Shown: positions 58,408-64,000 of the stretch, in pieces
How positions within the stretch are numbered: the first letter of the stretch is position 1
Layout of the letters: the number at the start of each line of letters is the position of its first letter
Source: Pseudofabraea citricarpa
Taxonomy: Eukaryota > Ascomycota > Leotiomycetes > Helotiales > Dermateaceae
Direction of reading: 5' to 3'
Assembly (NCBI GenBank): GCA_029641185.1
Contig: JAPWGK010000031.1
Coordinates: forward strand, 248,001 to 312,000
Length of the DNA stretch: 64,000 nt
The notes under the pieces: model-generated
The model's input: only the letters and a program-made list of their open reading frames with translations
The model's database searches: none
Told to the model about the DNA's origin: nothing
Program-made: the position numbers and the translations under genes

Positions 58408-59532
58408 ACCGACTCTCTGCCGAGAAGCCACTGACGGCGAGACCGTTATCAATGATCGATCAAGCAAAGGGCCAAGGGTGACGGCAAATGCTTCTCGCTA
58501 CTTGGCTTGGTCTTGTCTGCCAATTTCTCTTATCTTTTGGCGGGCACATTGGAAACGGCGTGGGATCTTGAGCTTCGTGGTCGGGAGGAACTCTTGAGAC
58601 GAACGGAAGATGAAAAGGAGGAAAAAGGGCTGAGGTGAAGGATGCGTTGCAATCTTATCTTAGCCACGTGATCTCAATCAAGAACCTCACTCGCTCGTTC
58701 AGTTCAACACCAACGACCAGCTCATCCTTTCTGAGAAGTGTTGAAGTTCTGTGATTGTCAACAAGCCCTGCCTTGGGAATAACAATGGTAATAGATTTTG
58801 CAAACTTCCTCGCTATCGTCAAGATACAACAGCACGGGCATACAGGCATACGTCAGTGCTCGGTTACAGTGGAGTCTGCATACATACGGTGTCTTTTTGT
58901 CTTCCCCCCTCCCGACTTTGGGTCGTGTGCTCAGTTGCCCGAATCAAATCCACCTGTATCTTCCCCGCGGGGCCCTGAACGATGAGCATCATCGTTTCCT
59001 GAACGGTCAGGAAGATTGAGACGGGTGCTCACGGCAACAGGCCCAAACCCCTGCATCTCCGTGTTCCTTGCAGCACGATAATCGAGGACCCTGCAAATTC
59101 GTGTTGATAGACAGGAACCGAAGTGCGAGGGCTGGGAAGCTCCGGAACACACCTCCATCTAATGACTCCATTCAGAAACTATCCCCAGATAACGCATGGA
59201 GGCACAGCCTTGCGACTCCATCCCAAGATCTTGGTACCTCTACCAGACCACGGGTTTCCCGTTGGAAATGCAGAGTTCATGGGATGGAGAGATAAAGATT
59301 TGAGGATTGCTAGGATTTCATACTTTCCGGATTTCACCCGCAGCTAGATTGCGAGGGAATCTTAGATGGACGATCTAGAGAACAAATTTTATGGAGAGTG
59401 GGCACGGGAGAAGGAGCCTACATAAGGACCGGGCTGTCTTCCATTTCTTCTCTTCCGTCATCGACTTCGCTGCCCTCGATATCGACCTCAAGACTTCATC
59501 TACATCGACAAGAATAAGCTAAAAGCTTCAAG
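58408..59532. other. Intergenic region before the acid phosphatase gene
   Basis: Overlapping 60-75 codon frames only. The last 100 nt (CTTCCATTTCTTCTCTTCCG...) are pyrimidine-rich, then CATCGACAAG..., a typical strong fungal leader. No exon was supported. Confidence 0.4.
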
Positions 59533-61246
59533 ATGGGTCTCTTCTCAGCATTCGTCGTCGCTCTGGCTGTTGCCAATGGAGTCGAGTCCGAAAAGCTTAA
59601 ACTGCTCAAGGATGTCAACAAGATCTCGGGTTACTGGGGTGAAATGGCTACTTATGCTGACAATGCCGACGACTACTTTGGTATCGAAAACGTCGGATTG
59701 CCAGACGGATGCCAGGTCGTAAGTTTACTAAAATTTGAAAGTGTATAACCCGATTAACAAGGTCTAGGAATCTGTTCAGTCTCTCCAGCGCCATGCTGAG
59801 CGTTATCCAATCCACTACCCGGATGATGGACTGAATAACGATCGCTTCGCCGAGAAACTATCCAACTTCAGCTCGAGCTTAAACGCGTCAGCATCCTTCA
59901 CTGGACCGCTGACCTTTTTGAACTCTTACAAATATATTATGGATAGCAGTGGACTATTAACGGGACTTGGTGCGACAACTGAGTTCAAGTCTGGTGTTCA
60001 TTTCTGGAATCAGTACGGCAGAATTCTTTACAACGCCACACAAGCCCAGCTGTCATACAACACAAGCTTCCAAAATGGCACCACCCGCCCAAAGATCACA
60101 ATGCGAACGACCAACCAGGCTCGAATTGAAAACAGCCAGATCAACTGGGCCCTTGGATTTTTTGGTAATACCTTCCAGGAGACCACCAACCCAACTTTCG
60201 CCAACGTCACAGATGCTTTCGACGTGGTGATAATTCCCGAGAGTGAACCTGAGAACAACACTCTTGCTTCTTATGATTCTTGCGACAATTCCGTGGATGA
60301 TATCATTGCCTATCTTGGAGATTTCGATGTCTTCGAATATATCCCCTTGTACTTGGGTCCAGCAACTGAGCGCCTAAACAAGTATGCACCAGCCGGATTT
60401 GAGTTCACCACCAACGATACTTATGCTATGCAAGATATCTGTGCTTATGAGCACGGATATATTGGCATGTCTGATTTCTGTGGTCTCTTCACCGAAGATG
60501 AGTGGGCCGGATTCGAAAATACTCTTGATATGGTTTGTAAGTAGTTCACCTTTCTTTATTCTTACCATTGCTAATAGGACTTAGACTACTATGATTATGG
60601 CTATGGCAATCCAACCGGCCGTGCCCAGGGAATTGGATACGTACAAGAGATGCTCGCCCGCTTAACAGGATCATACATCAACAGCTCTTCATCATCAGTC
60701 AACTCAACGCTAGACAGCAACCCCGAGACCTGGCCTCTGGACCAAAAATTCTACATTGATTTCTCTCACGACGATATTATCATCTCTGCGCTGACGGCCA
60801 TGTCAATGGATTACTTCCGCGATCCACCATCTCTGACCGAGTTCCCTCCCAACCCTGATCGCCACTTCATCCTCTCACACCTGACGCCCTTCGGTGCTCG
60901 TATGGTTACAGAGACTATCGGCTGCAGCTCACCAGATCCAGAAGAGGTTGAAGATTTCCGCACTTTCTACACCCCAGGCCAATACGGCTACGATGCCAAA
61001 AACGCACCTTACAAGTTCGTGCGCATGCGTCTGAACAACGGAATCCTGCCCCTCAACAGCATCCGCGGTGGCGCGTGCGGGAACTCCACCAGTGGCCGCA
61101 CCGATGGATTGTGTGCGCTGGATAACTTCCTCGATAGCCAGACGGACTCGGATTACCTGGCTAATTACCAGTATGCCTGCTTCGGAAACTATACCATTGA
61201 CGATCCCACCAGTGGCCAGGACTATGATGGTACGATTGGCTTGTAA
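59533..61246 (+). CDS. Secreted histidine acid phosphatase (phytase-like)
   Basis: Three exons (59533-59718, 59768-60536, 60585-61246) give 538 residues, close to fungal HAP/phytase length. The signal peptide is MGLFSAFVVALAVANGVES. Catalytic motif 1 is RHAERYP at 70-76 (family consensus RHGxRxP with Gly replaced by Ala; the nucleophile H71 and both arginines are kept). Motif 2 is SHDD with H380-D381, the proton donor pair. Numerous N-glycosylation sequons (NAS, NTS, NGT, NNT, NDT, NSS) and paired cysteines fit a secreted glycoprotein. It hydrolyses phosphate monoesters, possibly phytate, at acid pH outside the cell to acquire phosphate. Both introns are 48-49 nt. Such genes are usually phosphate-repressed, but I did not identify a clear Pho4-type site. 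Confidence 0.92.
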
Positions 61247-62886
61247 CGAGTTCATGATTGTGGAGTTTGATTTTCAATGATATGATACCTAATTCTTTTT
61301 TTTGGATATGGAGAAGAAAAACGTCTTAATTGTAGTGCTTAACTTGTAGTCAAGGGAGCGAGATAAGATATAATTTATAGACATTTTGGATCCTCATATT
61401 TTGGCTACTAATTTATTCGTGATGGCATGCACTTTATGGGGACACGTCAGATGATGCATCAAAATCTATGCTTGTAAATGGCATTACTTCCGAAATACGC
61501 ACTTTTCATGTCTCAATCTTAGGCGTTCCCTTGAAAATGGAGTATATGTTACACATGCTCGTCCTGCTAAAAGTATGAGGAGTCTATCTATCTATCAAGG
61601 TATCATAACTCTGCCTTTTACTTTACTAATCACTTATCTTCCAAAGAAACCCAGCGAAACCCAGCAAAACATTTCTTCATCCAAAAAGAAAATAAAATTC
61701 TGATTTCTTCTATCCCAGACAGAGACATTGCACTGCAGAGTAGTAATATCCATCAACTGCCTCCGGACAGCATACGACTCCTTGTATCTCGGTTTCGAGA
61801 GCATGTGAGAGGTACATTTAAAGTGCAAGAAAAAAGAAACCTAAAAAGGACGCTATTGTTTCCTCTCTGGCAACTAAGTGGCAACCTGTCTATATATTCT
61901 ACACAAGCTTCGTTACTAGTAGCGTCGAGATACACTACTTTGACAATTATCTTTGCCGTTGAAATACATCTTCTCCACGGAATTTTGTAGAAGATTGTCG
62001 CTCGTTTAAATAAGATGCATGTCTTTTCTTCTTTCTCCTTACAGAGTACAAGTAATAGAAACCCCTGATATCTAAAAGGAGTGTTGATGATGAACGAAAG
62101 AGAAAAAAGAGAACTCTTGCCTGCCTTATCTAGAGATTGTGGTGGACTTTTGATATAGATAGCTCATGATGGGCAGGTCTCTTGCATCCGCCAAATCCAT
62201 CCATGTACCCCGGATCACATTTGAAAGGTCCGGGTATACTGCTGTCTTGCATCTATAATGCTAGCTCTGTTTCTAGAACCGTCAAGAGATCTGTAGATCC
62301 GACTAAACCCCCCTCGGATATTCACCCCGTTGCCAGTTCTCGTCTCGTTGTTATTTCCCATTTCCTTGTGGAAATCGCTGGGTGCTTTGCTTTTCCTTCT
62401 AAAACGTAACACGGCGAGTTCGGGTTCTGATTTCCTCGCATTGAGATGGGAAGGATAGGGGGTTGGCATATTGGGTTTGTTTGAGTGACTTTGATGATAT
62501 CCTCGTTTTTCACATTCTAGACTACTGTTTTGTCTTAAGACTTTCTATCTTAGTATCTAGCCACTAGATTGATACCAGAGACAAGAAGGGTGGGCATGTG
62601 TTTTTTTGGCCTCTTTGAGTCGCTCGGCAAACCCTGGTTTGAAAATCATGTAGATCACCTGCAAGTAAATGAGTATTATTCATATTGTAAATCTGTATTA
62701 TGATATAGAAGGATGAAAAGAAGCTTTCGATCGAATTCAGTATTCGAGGTCTACAGATAGCATAGTGATATAGTTTGTATTGACAATATTATTACTTGTG
62801 CAACATTTCCTCTATTCCATCTAGTATTAAAGAAGCATTCATAAGGATGGATAAATATATCAATGTCAACATCTCGAGTTCGCTCT
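61247..62886. other. Convergent intergenic region
   Basis: 3' flanks of the acid phosphatase (plus) and the siderophore transporter (minus). No independent gene. A possible last exon of the transporter lies around 62570-62660 (see findings). Confidence 0.4.
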
Positions 62887-63953
62887 CTAAAATACCTGTC
62901 CCTTGGTCTGGTGAATATTAGCCACGTTGATGTTCTTCCACAAGAAGATGCATGCAAGAGCGACGGGCATGAAGCTAGCACCAGCAATAACCATCTTGCG
63001 CTGGGTATCTCCATATGCATGCACGATAGCATCACGGATCGGCGATCCAAAATCATACGAGAGCTGCACTGGAAGCGAGCCATAGATGGTCGTAATATTG
63101 GCCTTTGCATCCTCGGGGAGGTATCTCTCCAAGTACTCGGGCAACTCGTTGGTCCAGATGGAACCGGAGATGGAGCGACCGATGGAGCCACCAATGGAGG
63201 ATGAGAGACCGACGAGAGCGAGGACTACGGCTACTTCGTTATGGCCCACAGCAGCCATAACGGCCATCTGCTCGCAAAGAATTAGGGTTCCGCTTGCGGT
63301 GGCTTTGAAAATCTGGCACATGATGATGTAGCCGATTGGGGTGGAAGGCTGGCGGAAGTAGATCAAAAGTGCGGTTCCGAGACAGGCAATGGGGAGAGCA
63401 CACATGGCGATCCATTTGAAGCGACCACTTAAACGAATGAGACTGGAGAACTTTATGTTAGTAGGGAAATTAGAGGGAAGAGAAATAAGGGAAGACGTAC
63501 ACTCCAACAATAGGACCCCAGGTACATGAAGCGATGGTGTAAATGTTGATAATGTATCCAGCCTCGCGGATGCTTTGTTGGTGGACAACTTGCAAGTAGG
63601 ACGAGAAGTAAGAATCCCACGAACTAAAAGGAAGAAAATATTAGCTCTGCATCAAGCAAAATTTTCTTTTTTACTGTTATTCAGCATGGGTTAAACTTAC
63701 GAGTGACTAATAAAGAGTACACCAGCGAAAGCAGAAGCACCAAGGATCGTTCTATCTTTGAGGAACTTCCATGGGAAGAAAGGAACCGGAGCGAAGAATT
63801 TCTCCCACAGACCGAAGACGACCAGAAGCACGGCTCCAAGAATGAACATGGCGATGATGTAGGCGGATTTCCATTTGTTGATACTGCGCGATGCGAGACT
63901 GAGAGGGAGGAGTAACAGACTGAAACCAGCGACGATGAGGAACATGCCCATGA
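62887..63953 (-). CDS. Siderophore-iron transporter, MFS (SIT/ARN family), 3' part
   Basis: Partial gene: the N-terminal exons lie beyond the right edge. Visible minus-strand exons are 63701-63953, 63501-63623 and 62887-63442, with GT-AG junctions that keep the frame, preceded by an acceptor TTTAAG at 63954. Landmarks of the SIT family: GLWEKFFAPVPFFPWKFLKD and RTILGA, then SWDSYFSSYLQVVHQQSI (the classic WDSYFSSYLQVV) and LIRLSGRFKW, followed by the last helices with an extracellular loop (SIWTNELPEYLERYLPED). These H+ symporters import ferric-siderophore complexes across the plasma membrane or into vesicles; expression is normally iron-repressed through GATA factors. The ending is ambiguous: stop after GQVF, or splicing at CAG|GTATTT into a downstream exon. 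Confidence 0.9.
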
Positions 63954-64000
63954 CTTAAACAAAAAAAATTTATTAGCACATACTACTTGCGACAAATAAT

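Overview
The window is nuclear DNA of a filamentous ascomycete, most likely a Pezizomycotina and possibly a leotiomycete-like fungus. The evidence is many short spliceosomal introns (about 50-240 nt, GTRNGT donors, one clear TACTAAT branch site), long promoters, fungal-only families (UMTA/LaeA-type methyltransferase, siderophore MFS, NACHT_N-type N-terminus, Ser/Thr-rich GPI protein) and a nuclear tRNA-Gln gene with an intron between positions 37 and 38. All assignments come from reading translations and recognising motifs; no database search was run.

Layout. 1.5-7.6 kb: a membrane aspartic-protease-like protein that lacks its first catalytic Asp, then two same-strand enoyl-CoA hydratase/isomerase paralogues that both end in the peroxisomal signal SKL; the second needs a GC-AG intron. 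7.6-14.2 kb: no supportable gene. 14.2-26.2 kb: a small basic-tailed protein, a secreted CAP (PR-1-like) protein, a coiled-coil protein, a damaged NACHT/STAND-like gene, a small acidic conserved protein and a RutA-like flavin pyrimidine monooxygenase. 26.2-36.2 kb: AT-rich and gene-poor, with the decayed remains of a UMTA/LaeA-type methyltransferase. 36.2-49 kb: a zinc-ribbon repeat protein, tRNA-Gln(UUG), a short-chain dehydrogenase, a GPI-anchored protein, an Ala/Thr-rich secreted protein and a one-exon SnoaL-MDR oxidoreductase fusion. 51-64 kb: a secreted GH78 alpha-L-rhamnosidase, a 14-helix MFS transporter, a very unusual TLC + Lgt-like membrane protein with a Gln-Gly-Cys repeat tail, a secreted histidine acid phosphatase and the 3' part of a siderophore MFS transporter.

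No biosynthetic cluster is evident. Some genes form functional themes: peroxisomal acyl-CoA metabolism (ECH pair), nutrient scavenging (GH78 rhamnosidase, acid phosphatase/phytase, siderophore uptake, uracil ring opening) and cell surface (aspartic-like protein, CAP, GPI protein). The most novel item is the TLC/Lgt-like protein at 56578-58407: eukaryotes are not known to make bacterial lipoproteins, yet it carries a GRxGC..AGCC signature and an Lgt-like helix plan, followed by eight cysteine repeats that resemble lipoboxes.
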